Shown: positions 15,834-25,204, counted from the first letter of the stretch. The stretch: 64,000 nt of DNA from an uncultured Blautia sp. (GCA_900551075.1 URVB01000003.1:124001-188000), one strand, 5' to 3'. A program made the numbers and translations. Notes: generated by a model not told the origin, from the letters alone.

Positions 15834-17783
15834 ATGAAAGCATATCAGATGAAAATTGCAATTAAAGATTCTCACCCGCCCATTTGGCGGCGTTTTATTG
15901 TACCTGCAGGACTGAGCTTCTCGCAACTGAGCATTGTTTTAAATGAAGTAATGGGGTGGTGCGGCTATCATTTAAGCGCATTTGAATTTTATCATCTGGG
16001 TTTGCGTATCGAGGAGGAACCGGAGGATATTCCGTGGGGAGATTATGATGTGGAGAGTGCGTCCGAGGCTATGATAGAGCCTTATATGGATTCAGAGGAA
16101 TGGTTTACGTATGTGTATGATTTCGGAGATGACTGGAATCATAGAGTAACCGTGGAAAAAATGCTTCCTGACTATGAACATAACTACCCAATGGTGCTGA
16201 AATTTAAGGGGGACACTCCTTATGAAGACTGCGGGGGTATTTATAGATACTATGATCTTTTGGATATTCTGAAAGATCCTTCTCATCCGGAGTATGAGGA
16301 TATGAAGGAATGGACAGACAATCATTTTACCGGGGAGTATCGTTTGGACGAGGTGAATGAAAGACTGAAGGGCCTGCGTTTGAGCAGCAAAAAGAGCGGG
16401 CCGATGACTCAGAATGAAATTTACGAAGAGATTACGGAAAAAGGCCTGCCCTTTAAACAGATTCAGGGAATAGAAAAAATCCCGGTTATGTATGGGGAAA
16501 AAGACATTTGGGATGAAGGTGATTTTGGATTCGGTTTGGAAGATATCGAAGGAATACAGGATGAGATTTTGAAATTTGCGGATAATATGAAGGAGATACA
16601 GATTCAAAGTCTCTTGAAAGCTCCGGAGGATATGCGGCTGTCAGATATTCTGATGGATTATAAAAAGAATGATCTGATTAGTATTGCAGGCATGCATTCA
16701 TTAAGCGGCTACAGTAAATACAGAAAAAAAGAACTGGCAGATTTTGTTGCCCGTGAAATCCTTTCGGAAAGTGTCGTGCGGCGGTATTTTATATACCTGG
16801 AGGATGAAGAGATTGAGGTTTTGGAAAAGGGAGAGAAAAAAGCCGGAGGCTGTGTGCAGGATTGGCCTTGCGATTACGGATATCTGCTGGACGGCGGGTA
16901 CTGCGGCGGCCTTTTTGGGGACAGTTGTCTGATTCCGAAGGAAGTTTGGGACGCTTATCAGAAAAACTGTGATGCGGAATGGAAAGCAGAAAGAGAAGAA
17001 AAAAGAGAAATTATAGATTATCTGAATGCCATGGCACAGTTAAACGGATGCTGTAAGCTGTCAGATGTTCTCCGGGTATATGAGAAGAATACCAAAGTAC
17101 AAAAGAATTCCTTGGATGCATGGCGTATTTTTATGGAGACTCCGGAGGCAAAGCGCTGGTTCAGACTGAATGAGAAGGATGAAGTGATTCTGATTGGTTT
17201 TGAGGATGAGCAGGTGCTGCGGAATCTAAAGAAGCTGCAGAAGAAAAAAGAGGTTTACTGCCCGACCCCACAGGAGGTAAAGGCACTGAGCAGAAAGGGA
17301 TATTTGCCTTTTGACCGCCATATGAAGAAATTGCAGGCGTTCTTGATAAACAGTCATGGAGAGTTTTCGGAGGACGCAAAACTGGCATGCGGGGAAATCC
17401 AAAGTATCATCCGCATTGGCGGGGATATGCAGGAAATTATGGACTTTGTGCAGGATTTCCTGGATATGGGGAATAAAGACCTGCAGCGGTTTGTACCATT
17501 GCTTCAGAATGTGTGGAATCATACCAGAATGATTTCCAACTGCGGGCATACTCCGGAGGAAATGCTGAGTGATGAGGAGCGGAATACTGCAAGGGCGGTT
17601 AAAAGAGCAATCGCATCCAGACAGACGCAGCCCGGAAATTGGGATATAAATGATATACTTGAAACGGCTGACGGGAAGATCATTGATTTTCCGGCGCCTA
17701 AGCAGAAGAAAATTTATCGGAACGATCCGTGTCCCTGCGGGTCAGGAAAGAAATATAAAAATTGCTGCGGCAAAAGGAAATAG
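15834..17783 (+). CDS. pRiA4b ORF-3-like protein with C-terminal SEC-C motif
   Basis: This 649-residue soluble protein has an N-terminal domain of about residues 1-185 (IKDSHPPIWRRFIVPAGLSF, then TYVYDFGDDWNHRVTVEK and YEDCGGIYRY). It belongs to the plasmid pRiA4b ORF-3 / IS1096 TnpR-like family. The middle is helical and not recognised. The last 22 residues, NDPCPCGSGKKYKNCC, are a zinc-binding SEC-C motif like that at the end of SecA. The biochemical role of such proteins is unknown; SEC-C often mediates binding to ribosomes or to SecB-like partners. AAGGAG precedes ATG 15834. The asparaginase gene follows by 12 bp, so the two are probably co-transcribed. Confidence 0.8.
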   Translation: MKAYQMKIAIKDSHPPIWRRFIVPAGLSFSQLSIVLNEVMGWCGYHLSAFEFYHLGLRIEEEPEDIPWGDYDVESASEAMIEPYMDSEEWFTYVYDFGDDWNHRVTVEKMLPDYEHNYPMVLKFKGDTPYEDCGGIYRYYDLLDILKDPSHPEYEDMKEWTDNHFTGEYRLDEVNERLKGLRLSSKKSGPMTQNEIYEEITEKGLPFKQIQGIEKIPVMYGEKDIWDEGDFGFGLEDIEGIQDEILKFADNMKEIQIQSLLKAPEDMRLSDILMDYKKNDLISIAGMHSLSGYSKYRKKELADFVAREILSESVVRRYFIYLEDEEIEVLEKGEKKAGGCVQDWPCDYGYLLDGGYCGGLFGDSCLIPKEVWDAYQKNCDAEWKAEREEKREIIDYLNAMAQLNGCCKLSDVLRVYEKNTKVQKNSLDAWRIFMETPEAKRWFRLNEKDEVILIGFEDEQVLRNLKKLQKKKEVYCPTPQEVKALSRKGYLPFDRHMKKLQAFLINSHGEFSEDAKLACGEIQSIIRIGGDMQEIMDFVQDFLDMGNKDLQRFVPLLQNVWNHTRMISNCGHTPEEMLSDEERNTARAVKRAIASRQTQPGNWDINDILETADGKIIDFPAPKQKKIYRNDPCPCGSGKKYKNCCGKRK

Positions 17784-17795
17784 CAGGAGTGCATT

Positions 17796-18833
17796 ATGAA
17801 GAAAAAAATCTTGATCATCAATACGGGCGGAACTCTTTCTTCCGTAAACTCGGAAAAGGGTCTGGTGCCCGGCATGCGAAGCGGTGATATGCTGAAAGAG
17901 CTGCGTATGGTTTCCAAAAATCTGGAGCTGGAAACCGAAGATTTCTGTTCCGTGGACAGTGCCAACATTTTTCCGGAGGACTGGGCAGGGCTTGCAATAA
18001 GGATTGGTGAGAGGTGCAGGGAATATCAGGGGATTATGGTAATTCACGGTACGGACACTCTGGCATATACGTCCTCTATGCTGTCTTTTATGCTTCAGAA
18101 TATTCCTATTCCCGTAGTGGTAACAGGCAGTCAACTGTCGATCGCACATCCTGTGGCAGATGCCCTGGAAAACTGCCGCTGCGGAATCCATATGGCTGCC
18201 AGCGGTTGTCCGGGCGTGTTTGTGGCGTTTAACCGAAAGGTGATGCTTGGATGCCGGGCATCCAAGGTACGCACCATGAGTTTTGATGCGTTTGAGAGTA
18301 TTAATTATCCGTATGTAGGAGAAATCAGTTCTTTGGGTCTGCATATCAGAAAAGAGACCCTGCTGGAAAAGAAGGGGATTTTCCGTCTGCAGACTGCGTA
18401 TTCGGATAACGTGTTTTTGCTGAAATTATATCCGGGAATAAAACCGGGAATTCTGGAATATCTGCAGGCGCAGGGATGCAGAGGAGTATATATTGAAGGC
18501 TTTGGACTGGGGGGAATGCCGTTTTTGAAAAGCGGATTTGTCAATGCGGTTCAGAAGGCAGTAGAAAATGGTGTGGCAGTGCTGGCAGGAAGCCAGTGCC
18601 GCTACGAGGGCAGCAATCTGTCAGTCTATGAGACCGGCCGGATGGCACTGGAAAGCGGTGTGATACAGGCATATGATATGACCGCGGAGGCTGCCGTAAC
18701 AAAGCTGATGTGGGTGCTTGGACAGACGCAGGATATACATGAGATCAGGGAATATTTTTCTGTGGATATTGCAGGAGAAGTGACCCTCGGGCAGGAAGGC
18801 TGGAGAGAGGATGCAGAGGAACGGAGGAAATAG
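17796..18833 (+). CDS. ansA: type I L-asparaginase
   Basis: This 345-residue cytoplasmic enzyme hydrolyses asparagine to aspartate and ammonia. The first nucleophile motif is INTGGTLSS (about residues 8-16, catalytic Thr), and the second is VIHGTDTLAYTSS (about 84-96, Thr-Asp with a following Lys-equivalent region). VVTGSQLS follows. It lacks a signal peptide, in line with the cytoplasmic type I class. The C-terminal domain is complete. Its stop at 18831-18833 overlaps the start of the next response regulator gene by 23 bp, so transcription probably continues. Some members act on other amides, but the asparaginase call is good. Confidence 0.88.
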   Translation: MKKKILIINTGGTLSSVNSEKGLVPGMRSGDMLKELRMVSKNLELETEDFCSVDSANIFPEDWAGLAIRIGERCREYQGIMVIHGTDTLAYTSSMLSFMLQNIPIPVVVTGSQLSIAHPVADALENCRCGIHMAASGCPGVFVAFNRKVMLGCRASKVRTMSFDAFESINYPYVGEISSLGLHIRKETLLEKKGIFRLQTAYSDNVFLLKLYPGIKPGILEYLQAQGCRGVYIEGFGLGGMPFLKSGFVNAVQKAVENGVAVLAGSQCRYEGSNLSVYETGRMALESGVIQAYDMTAEAAVTKLMWVLGQTQDIHEIREYFSVDIAGEVTLGQEGWREDAEERRK

Positions 18834-19542
18834 GAAGCTGCTGATGGTAGAGGATGACAGAGAGAGCCATGCCATGCTTGCGGGTTACCTGGAACTGGAG
18901 AACTTTGAGGTAGTGTCCGCCTATGATGGTATGGAAGCAATAGAAAAATTCCGGAAAGAGGAATTTGCGCTGGTACTGCTGGACTTGATGATACCTAAAG
19001 TAAGCGGCATGGAGGTCATGCGGAAAATCAGGGAGGAGAGCATAGTCCCGATACTGATCATTTCGGCAAAGGACAGCGATTCTGATAAATCGCTGGGCCT
19101 TGGCCTGGGCGCGGATGATTATATTACAAAGCCTTTTTCCGTGACTGAGGTTGCGGCACGTGTAAAGGCGCATATCCGGCGGAGCACGCTGTATGCATCC
19201 GGGGAGTCTGTTTCCCAAAAGCAGATTCTGCGGATTGGAGACCTTACAATTTCTACAGAGGATTATTCAGTTATAAAAAATGGAAGAAATCTGGAGCTGA
19301 CGGCAAAAGAATTTGAAATATTGAAGCTGCTGGCGTTGAATCCCGGGAAGGTCTATACCAAGGAACAGTTATACGGACAGGTGTGGCAGGAGGTTTACTT
19401 AGGAGATGAAAATGCGGTCAATGTACATATCAGCAGGCTGCGCAATAAGATTGAGGATAACCCAAGAAATCCCAGGTATGTGGTAACAGTCTGGGGCATC
19501 GGTTATAAGCTGGGAGATGGATATGGGAAGGCGGGCAATTGA
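18811..19542 (+). CDS. OmpR-family response regulator
   Basis: This 243-residue regulator has a receiver domain with acidic pair VEDD (about 13-16), phospho-Asp in LVLLDLMIP (about 58), Ser in LIISAKD and Lys in DDYITKPF. Its winged helix ends in VWGIGYKLG. ATG 18811 overlaps asparaginase and has GAGAGAGG just before it. It overlaps the next histidine kinase gene by 26 bp. With that kinase and the ABC transporter 100 bp further on, it forms a cluster typical of bacitracin/lantibiotic-type resistance or immunity systems. Confidence 0.92.
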   Translation: MQRNGGNRKLLMVEDDRESHAMLAGYLELENFEVVSAYDGMEAIEKFRKEEFALVLLDLMIPKVSGMEVMRKIREESIVPILIISAKDSDSDKSLGLGLGADDYITKPFSVTEVAARVKAHIRRSTLYASGESVSQKQILRIGDLTISTEDYSVIKNGRNLELTAKEFEILKLLALNPGKVYTKEQLYGQVWQEVYLGDENAVNVHISRLRNKIEDNPRNPRYVVTVWGIGYKLGDGYGKAGN

Positions 19543-20383
19543 GAAAAGTATCCGGGAGATCAACTGTCAGATGGCACATATTTTAGCGGAGGATACGGGA
19601 GAAAGGGTTATGTCCTTTACGGACAGTGAAGACGTAAAGGAGCTGCTTCGGAATATCAATGCTGTCCTGGAGGACAGACAGAAGCAGAGGGCAGAGCACA
19701 TACGGGCAGAGCTTGCGTCCAGGCGGATGCTGTCAGATATTTCCCACGATATGAAGACGCCGCTGACGGTGATTCTTGGTTATCTGGAAATTCTGCAGAT
19801 GGAAGAGGGCAGCAGTCCTGTTCTCGGAAAGGTGCGGGAAAAGGCGGAGCAGGTGCTGGCGTTAATGACCCAGTCCTTTCCCCTGGCCAAGATGGAATCC
19901 GGGGATCTGCCTCTGGAAATGGAGCGTGTGGAGCTGAATGAAGTGTGCAGGCGCAATCTTCTGGATTTTTATCAATTGCTTAAGGAGCGCGGAACAGAGG
20001 TGGAGATTTCTCTGCCGGAGGCTCCGGTGTATGTACATGGAAACCGGGGAGCTTTGGACAGGATTTTGTTTAATCTGATCTCGAATGCTGTCCGTTACGG
20101 AGGAGACGGAAAATATTTGGGGCTGTTTCTTAAGCGGGAAGAGAGTTTGGCAAGAGTGCAGGTGTCCGACCATGGAAAGGGGATTCCGGGGAGCGCCCTT
20201 TTGCATGTCTTTGACAGGCTTTATACGCTGGAGGAATCCCGCAGCAGGGAAATGCAGGGAAATGGTCTGGGACTTACCATTGTAAAAAGTCTTGCGGAGA
20301 AAATGCAGGGAGAGGTTTCGGTGCAGAGCATACCGGGAGAAAGTACGGTATTCGAGGTGGTATTTCCTGTGATGAAATACTGA
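19517..20383 (+). CDS. cytosolic sensor histidine kinase
   Basis: This 288-residue kinase has no membrane helix. The start at ATG 19517 (or 19523) leads directly into a helical linker (INCQMAHILAEDTGERV, then VKELLRNINAVLED), a HisKA domain with the phospho-acceptor His in LSDISHDMKTPLTVI (about 77), and HATPase_c with NLISNAVRYG, DHGKGIP and GNGLGLTIVKSL. The absence of a sensor domain is normal for one clostridial family of kinases paired with ABC transporters, in which the permease is thought to act as sensor. It is therefore not read as a truncation. It probably phosphorylates the overlapping upstream regulator. Confidence 0.9.
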   Translation: MDMGRRAIEKSIREINCQMAHILAEDTGERVMSFTDSEDVKELLRNINAVLEDRQKQRAEHIRAELASRRMLSDISHDMKTPLTVILGYLEILQMEEGSSPVLGKVREKAEQVLALMTQSFPLAKMESGDLPLEMERVELNEVCRRNLLDFYQLLKERGTEVEISLPEAPVYVHGNRGALDRILFNLISNAVRYGGDGKYLGLFLKREESLARVQVSDHGKGIPGSALLHVFDRLYTLEESRSREMQGNGLGLTIVKSLAEKMQGEVSVQSIPGESTVFEVVFPVMKY

Positions 20384-20484
20384 ATCAGAAGAAAAACTTC
20401 GGGTGCCGAAAGAAATTTGTAAGATTCAGGCAAGAGTTATGAAAGCCGGGTGTCTTATAATAGTCCTGTAAGGAGGACAGAAAT

Positions 20485-21429
20485 ATGACTTATTTGATTG
20501 AGACACATGGGCTTACAAAAAGCATCAGAGGAAAAGAACTGGTATCCGGATTGAATCTTCATGTGAAAAAGGGTGAAATCTATGGATTTCTGGGACCGAA
20601 CGGAGCCGGAAAGACCACAACCATGAAAATGCTTTTGAATCTGTGGAAGCCCACCGGCGGGAGCATAGAGCTTTTTGGAAAACATCTGAGTACAGGCTCC
20701 TATGAGATATTTCGCAGGATGGCAGGTATTATTGAATTTCCTGTATTTTATGAACGGTTGAGCGGCCGGAAAAATCTGGAGCTGCACTGTGAATATATGG
20801 GGTATTACCGTACGGGGGCAGTACAGAATGCACTGGAGCTTCTCGGATTAAAGGAAGCGGCCGTGCAGCCGGTGGGACAGTATTCTCTCGGTATGAAGCA
20901 GAGACTTGGGCTTGCGAGGGCAGTGCTTACGAAGCCGGAGCTTTTGATCCTGGATGAGCCTGTCAATGGTATGGACCCTGCGGGAATGAAGCAGGTGAGG
21001 GATATTTTGAAAATGCTCTGCAAAGAATACGGGATGACCATACTGCTTTCCAGCCACATTTTGTCTGAGGTGGAACCGATCGCCCATACGATTGGGTTTA
21101 TCAGTAAGGGGAAGCTTCTTCAGGAGATATCTATGGAAGAGATTCGGAAACAGAATTTGGATTACATCGAGGTTCATCCACAGAATATCCAAAGAGCAGC
21201 GTATCTTCTGGTGGAAAACCTCCGTACGGACAGGTTTCGGATTGTGGATAACAAACGTCTTCTGGTTTACGATTCCCGTGCGAGTGTGCAGGAGCTGACC
21301 AGGCTCTTTACGGAAGGCGGAGTGCTGCTGGATTTTATCGGACAGAAGGCGGAAACCCTCGAGGACTATTTTCTGAAAATGACAGAAAATACGGAAAACG
21401 GGAAGGGGGAAGTGTCATGTGGAAATTGA
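20485..21429 (+). CDS. ABC transporter ATP-binding protein, BcrA type
   Basis: This 314-residue ATPase has Walker A GPNGAGKTT (about 38-46), Q-loop region, signature YSLGMKQRLGLARA (about 133-146), Walker B LLILDEP and switch His in LLSSHILSE. The C-terminal 80 residues are the accessory domain of the BcrA/drug-exporter subfamily. AAGGAGG seven bases before ATG 20485 sets the start, and TTATAAT at 20453-20459 is a likely -10. It overlaps the permease gene by 13 bp. Together with the two-component pair just upstream, it probably protects against a peptide antibiotic or exports a small peptide. The ligand is unknown. Confidence 0.9.
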   Translation: MTYLIETHGLTKSIRGKELVSGLNLHVKKGEIYGFLGPNGAGKTTTMKMLLNLWKPTGGSIELFGKHLSTGSYEIFRRMAGIIEFPVFYERLSGRKNLELHCEYMGYYRTGAVQNALELLGLKEAAVQPVGQYSLGMKQRLGLARAVLTKPELLILDEPVNGMDPAGMKQVRDILKMLCKEYGMTILLSSHILSEVEPIAHTIGFISKGKLLQEISMEEIRKQNLDYIEVHPQNIQRAAYLLVENLRTDRFRIVDNKRLLVYDSRASVQELTRLFTEGGVLLDFIGQKAETLEDYFLKMTENTENGKGEVSCGN

Positions 21430-22127
21430 TCCGCCTGGAATATAAAAAAAATAAAACCGGAAAATATATCTTGAAGGCATCGTTGCTGCTTGTCTGCCTG
21501 TTGGTTTTTTTCTATGCGTTCACCTACCTTGGAATTGCGATTATCGACGGTACGGGAGAAGTGGAGGCGGATGTATACGGCAGACTGACGGAGGTCGTCA
21601 CGGGATTTGTTGAAGTGCTTTATCTTATTTTGACAGGCTCCATGTATGCCTCCTTTATTGTTGAAGCTTACCGGAAAAAGACGATGCACCTGATGTTTAT
21701 GTATCCTGTCAGAAGATATAAAATTTTGCTGGCGCAGATTCTGGCAGTATGGATTTTCAGTATATGTGCACAGATGATAACAAAAGCTGCTGTTTTTGAT
21801 ATGCTGGCTGCTGTTGGGCTGTTTATGACACCTGATTTTCTGCTGGACTTTAACCTTGCGGACTGGCGCTTTTGGTGGATGCAGATCATTTCCTCTGTTC
21901 TTGTTGCTACGATGAGTCTGATTGCGCTGTGGGCAGGAGTCCGGAGGCGGTCTACCCGTATGGCTTTGATTGCTGCTTTGGTTCTGGTGCTTATAAAAAA
22001 GGGAAACATCGGCGGGCTGTCCCTAAGAAGCATCGGCTGGGTGCCGTTTGCCCTTGCTGCTTTTGCGGTATTGATCACTGTGATAGCCCTTTGGAACGCA
22101 GATAAAAAGGATGTACCCGACTTTTAA
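21417..22127 (+). CDS. ABC-2-type permease partner
   Basis: This 236-residue protein has six predicted membrane helices (about residues 20-42, 60-84, 105-130, 148-172, 180-195 and 205-226) and a basic cytoplasmic N-terminus LIRLEYKKNKTGKY. The FIVEAYRKKTMHLMFMYPVRR segment between helices 2 and 3 is typical of small ABC-2 permeases of lantibiotic/bacitracin systems. It starts at ATG 21417 inside the ATPase gene, which implies translational coupling. A terminator follows at 22157. Confidence 0.85.
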   Translation: MWKLIRLEYKKNKTGKYILKASLLLVCLLVFFYAFTYLGIAIIDGTGEVEADVYGRLTEVVTGFVEVLYLILTGSMYASFIVEAYRKKTMHLMFMYPVRRYKILLAQILAVWIFSICAQMITKAAVFDMLAAVGLFMTPDFLLDFNLADWRFWWMQIISSVLVATMSLIALWAGVRRRSTRMALIAALVLVLIKKGNIGGLSLRSIGWVPFALAAFAVLITVIALWNADKKDVPDF

Positions 22128-22156
22128 TAAAGAAGAATTTGTGATATGATAAATGT

Positions 22157-22199
22157 ACGGGCAGTACCGGAGAAAATCCGGTGCCTGTGCGTTTTTTTT
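22157..22199 (+). terminator. intrinsic terminator
   Basis: Arms CGGGCAGTACCGG and CCGGTGCCTGTGCG (G-U pairs allowed) with an 8-base loop are followed by eight T. It separates the ABC operon from the small gene at 22213. A TATGAT at about 22144 may be the -10 of a promoter whose transcript starts near the hairpin. Confidence 0.75.
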
Positions 22200-22212
22200 C
22201 AGGAGGTGTAAG

Positions 22213-22461
22213 ATGCGGTTAGAACGTGTGCAGGATGCATTAAATAAGAAAAAGATTTCTTTTGAATATACGGAGGAAGAGGGCATAGGGAGTTTGGATT
22301 TTCTGTTTCGGGGCCTGAAGTTTCATGTATGGGAGTACTGTGATGGGCATTGGGGTGCGGAAACGAACGTGTTTGAGGCAGGAAGAAGTAAGGATATAGA
22401 GGGGGATTACGAAAAAATAATTTCGGAGGAAATCCTTTCCTGGCCGGATATGGTGAATTGA
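22213..22461 (+). CDS. small conserved protein of unknown function
   Basis: This 82-residue acidic protein (LDFLFRGLKFHVWEYCDGHW, then GAETNVFEAG) has no membrane helix and no domain I can name. AGGAGGTG six bases before ATG 22213 is a strong ribosome site; the open frame extends to 22153 but crosses the terminator. It ends one base before the GNAT gene, so the pair is translationally coupled. A role linked to the acetyltransferase is possible but only inferred from position. Confidence 0.65.
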   Translation: MRLERVQDALNKKKISFEYTEEEGIGSLDFLFRGLKFHVWEYCDGHWGAETNVFEAGRSKDIEGDYEKIISEEILSWPDMVN

Positions 22462-22462
22462 T

Positions 22463-23020
22463 ATGGAATTGCTGAATATTCAGACAAACGGAAAAAAATA
22501 CAGGGAGGAGATGCTTGCGCTGTATGAGGAAGCGTTTCCTCAGGAGGAGAAGAAGCCCTGGGAGCTTCTGGTGGCTTTGGCAGAACAGGGGAAAATGGAG
22601 CTGTTGGCTGTAGCCGAAAAAGGAGAGTTTATTGGGCTTGTGATGAATATGCTTTCCGGGCGTACCGCACTTCTGGATTATTTCTCCATTGTACCGAAGT
22701 ACCGCAGTTGTGGTTACGGAGGATGTGTGATCGGGGAGCTGCTGAAACGCTTCCGGAATCAGAAATATATTTTCGAAATAGAAATGCAGGATGCGAATGC
22801 GGAAAATGCTGTGGACAGAAGGCGCAGAAAAGCGTTTTATCTGCGAAACGGCCTGAAGGAAACAGGGCTGTTTGTCAATGTGTATGCGACGGATTTTGAA
22901 TTGCTGACTCCGGATGGAGAGCTCACGTTTCAGGAATATACCGATACGCTGGAAGCGATTTTGGGAGAAGAAGGAATTCGGACCTTGAATCCGAGAATGA
23001 TTGCAGATAGAAATGCGTAA
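22463..23020 (+). CDS. GNAT-family N-acetyltransferase
   Basis: This 185-residue acetyl-CoA-dependent transferase has an early LYEEAFPQEEKKPW motif and the acetyl-CoA loop in VPKYRSCGYGGCVIGELL (about residues 73-90; R/Q-x-x-G-x-G/A pattern with G-Y-G-G). The late motif RKAFYLRNGLKETG is typical of a clostridial subgroup. The same architecture (AFPERER, GYGS, KLFYLRNGYKETG) recurs in the gene at 58595, so the two are paralogues. The substrate is unknown. It lies between a coupled small gene and a SagB-like oxidoreductase. Confidence 0.85.
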   Translation: MELLNIQTNGKKYREEMLALYEEAFPQEEKKPWELLVALAEQGKMELLAVAEKGEFIGLVMNMLSGRTALLDYFSIVPKYRSCGYGGCVIGELLKRFRNQKYIFEIEMQDANAENAVDRRRRKAFYLRNGLKETGLFVNVYATDFELLTPDGELTFQEYTDTLEAILGEEGIRTLNPRMIADRNA

Positions 23021-23038
23021 GCAAAGGAGAGCTTGGAC

Positions 23039-23836
23039 ATGAATGAAGCAACGAAATATAAAGTACTGAATCAAAGAGAGATGATGAAGGGGTATACGGC
23101 TGCCTATGTGCAGGCAGAGCCGACGGATCAGCAGCAGAAGCTGCCGTATTTGCTGCCGCTGAAGGAAGCCAAAGGAACGGAAAGAATTTCTCTGCCTCTG
23201 GATTTCGAGGATTCCGTGCGGGGGACGGATCTGCTGACTCTCCTTAAGGAGAGGGAAAGCTGCAGAGCTTATGGGGAAGAGGCTGTTTCGCTTAAGGAGC
23301 TGTCCTTTCTTCTGTGGGCGACCCAGGGAGTAAGAAGATTTGCAGGAAGGGCAAAACAGGTGACGTTCCGGAATGTGCCTTCCGCTGGTTCCAGACATCC
23401 CTTTGAGACGTATCTGTTTATTCGGAACGTGGAAGGACTGCGGCCGGGAATTTATCATTATCTCCCTTCGGGACATGAGCTGGAAATCTGGGAGGAAAAG
23501 GCAGATTATGCAGAGGAGCTTAAAGAAGCGCTGAATGGACAGGAATTTGCGGGAACTGCACCGGTGACCTTTGTATGGAGTGTGATTCCTTACCGTACGG
23601 AATGGCGTTACGGCCTGCAGTCCCATAAATATATGCTGCTGGATGCAGGCCATGTCTGCGAAAATCTTTATCTTGCGTGTGAGGCCATCGGCTGCGGAAC
23701 CTGTGCCGTTGGGTCCTATAACCAGGAGCTGCTGGATGAGCTTCTGGGATTTGCACCGGGGCCTTGTGCAGAGGCAGATTATGAGTTTGCTGTCTATGCG
23801 GCTTCGGTCGGAAGGAAGAAGAGTAAAGGTGAATGA
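23039..23836 (+). CDS. SagB/ThcOx-type nitroreductase-fold oxidoreductase
   Basis: This 265-residue flavoprotein of the nitroreductase fold shows ERESCRAYGEEAVSLKELSF (FMN-binding Arg region, about residues 71-90), the SagB-type PSAGSRHPFETYLFI and a late GCGTCAVGSYN. SagB-type enzymes oxidise azolines in RiPP toxins. Stand-alone copies like this one, with no precursor peptide or cyclodehydratase nearby, are common in Clostridia and have unknown substrates. AAAGGAGA eight bases before ATG 23039 favours this start over TTG 23033. Confidence 0.85.
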   Translation: MNEATKYKVLNQREMMKGYTAAYVQAEPTDQQQKLPYLLPLKEAKGTERISLPLDFEDSVRGTDLLTLLKERESCRAYGEEAVSLKELSFLLWATQGVRRFAGRAKQVTFRNVPSAGSRHPFETYLFIRNVEGLRPGIYHYLPSGHELEIWEEKADYAEELKEALNGQEFAGTAPVTFVWSVIPYRTEWRYGLQSHKYMLLDAGHVCENLYLACEAIGCGTCAVGSYNQELLDELLGFAPGPCAEADYEFAVYAASVGRKKSKGE

Positions 23837-23845
23837 GGGGTTCCG

Positions 23846-24901
23846 TTATTCGGAAACCTCTTCTAAGGGAACCGCATTCTGAAAGCCCTCGGTATAATGG
23901 ATTTGATAATCTTTAGTAATGAAGATTGCCTGAATGTTGTCATGGGACTGTGCGAAAGCCAGTCCTTTTTCGTATCCGAGAGCAAAGCAGGCGGTGCTTA
24001 AGGCATCTCCATCAACGGAGTTGTCTGAAATGATGGTTACAGCTATCAGATCGTTTTCGTAGGGGTAACCGGTAGAGGGATCCAGAATATGATGGTACAA
24101 TTTGCCATCCTCTTCAAAGCAGCGCTCATAAATACCGGAGGACACAACGGATCTGTCTGTGATATCCATGACTGCAACCGTCTCATTCCTGTCTGCAAAA
24201 GGCTTCTGCACACCGATCCTGAAGGGCGTGCCCTCAGGTTTGTTTCCGATGCACACAACGTTTCCGCCAAGGCTGATCACAGCACTTTGTACATCTTTTG
24301 AAATCAGAAAGTCCTTGATTCTGTCTGCAATATAGCCTTTGGCAATGCCGCCCAGGTCAAAGGCCGTATCCGATGAAGGCAGGGTAATATCCCGGCCTTT
24401 TAAAGAGACATCCTCAGAACCGGTTTGGAGGAGGGCATCCCGGATTGCGGATGCTTCAGGAACCCGCGGAGTATCCGAGGAGAAGTCCCACAGTGAGGTC
24501 AGCGGAGCAATGGCAATATCAAAGGCCCCTTCCGATTCTCTGGAATAAGCAAGCCCTGTAGAAATAAGCTCTGCTAAAGGCCCGGATATCTGATAGGTAT
24601 CCGCAGAGCCGGGGACCCCCGGAAGCTTTCGGTGATTCAATTGATAAAGCTCGCTGTCAGGATTTGTTCTGCTGAAAACAGCTTCGTACTCATCGCAGAT
24701 TTTCATACATTCCGAGAGGAGTGAGGTATCTTCGGAATCATAGATTTTCACAGTGACGACAGTGTTCAGTTTAAAGGCTGTGGCTGTGACAGGTTCTTGT
24801 GCTTTTTTGGCAGGATTATTTTCGGAACAGCCCGATATTCCAACCGTCAGAACCGTGGCTGCAGCAATGGCAGCGAGTGTTCGAAATAATGATTTCTTCA
24901 T
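23846..24901 (-). CDS. apbE: FAD:protein FMN transferase, lipoprotein
   Basis: This 351-residue ApbE-type enzyme attaches FMN to a Thr of partner flavoproteins such as Rnf/Nqr subunits or extracellular reductases. The N-terminus has a lipoprotein signal with lipobox VGISGC (Cys about 25), so it is anchored outside the cell. Family motifs include FSRTNPDSELYQLN, GAFDIAIAPLTSLWDF, FDLGGIAKGYIADRI, ISLGGNVV and the Mg2+-binding DPSTGYPYENDLIA...DGDALSTA. GGAG six bases before ATG 24901 favours this start over ATG 24913. It converges with the SagB-like gene with only 9 bp between stops. No target gene is in the window. Confidence 0.93.
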   Translation of the reverse strand: MKKSLFRTLAAIAAATVLTVGISGCSENNPAKKAQEPVTATAFKLNTVVTVKIYDSEDTSLLSECMKICDEYEAVFSRTNPDSELYQLNHRKLPGVPGSADTYQISGPLAELISTGLAYSRESEGAFDIAIAPLTSLWDFSSDTPRVPEASAIRDALLQTGSEDVSLKGRDITLPSSDTAFDLGGIAKGYIADRIKDFLISKDVQSAVISLGGNVVCIGNKPEGTPFRIGVQKPFADRNETVAVMDITDRSVVSSGIYERCFEEDGKLYHHILDPSTGYPYENDLIAVTIISDNSVDGDALSTACFALGYEKGLAFAQSHDNIQAIFITKDYQIHYTEGFQNAVPLEEVSE

Positions 24902-25002
24902 ATTGATCTCCATAAATCTTCATTTTAAACTCCATAAGAGTTGTTTTATCCTGCTGTTTTTAGTATAGCAGAAGTATTGTCCGTATATTTTTATCTGTGC
25001 AC

Positions 25003-25033
25003 AAAAAACAGGCTGCCGAAAGACAGCCTGCTG
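25003..25033 (-). terminator. minus-strand hairpin terminator
   Basis: On the minus strand CAGGCTG (25024-25030) pairs with CAGCCTG (25009-25015) and is followed by six T. It faces away from rplJ, so it may stop antisense transcription leaving the ribosomal locus or reading into apbE. Confidence 0.5.
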
Positions 25034-25204
25034 ATAAATGCAAAATATACAGTTGTGTATTTGATATCCGTTTTCTTTCCATTTTTGTTTTCCCATCTGC
25101 CTGATTGATTTATCATAACATATGAAGTGAGGAAAGGCAAATTCTCTTTTTGAAAAAAGCTTTTAAAAAGGCCGGATGAACGCTTAAATTGGACAAAAAA
25201 ATCC

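Noticed and set aside
19517..20383. Histidine kinase without membrane helices considered as a truncated gene
   Set aside because: A soluble form with this N-terminal linker is a known clostridial family linked to ABC transporters, and no lost membrane segment is visible in the neighbouring frames.
22199..23653. A 484-codon minus-strand frame opposite three plus-strand genes
   Set aside because: The plus-strand genes there have strong ribosome sites and family motifs; the minus frame has neither.
23039..23836. SagB-like gene considered as part of a RiPP toxin cluster
   Set aside because: No precursor peptide, cyclodehydratase or dedicated transporter lies beside it; the nearby ABC genes are separated by a terminator.
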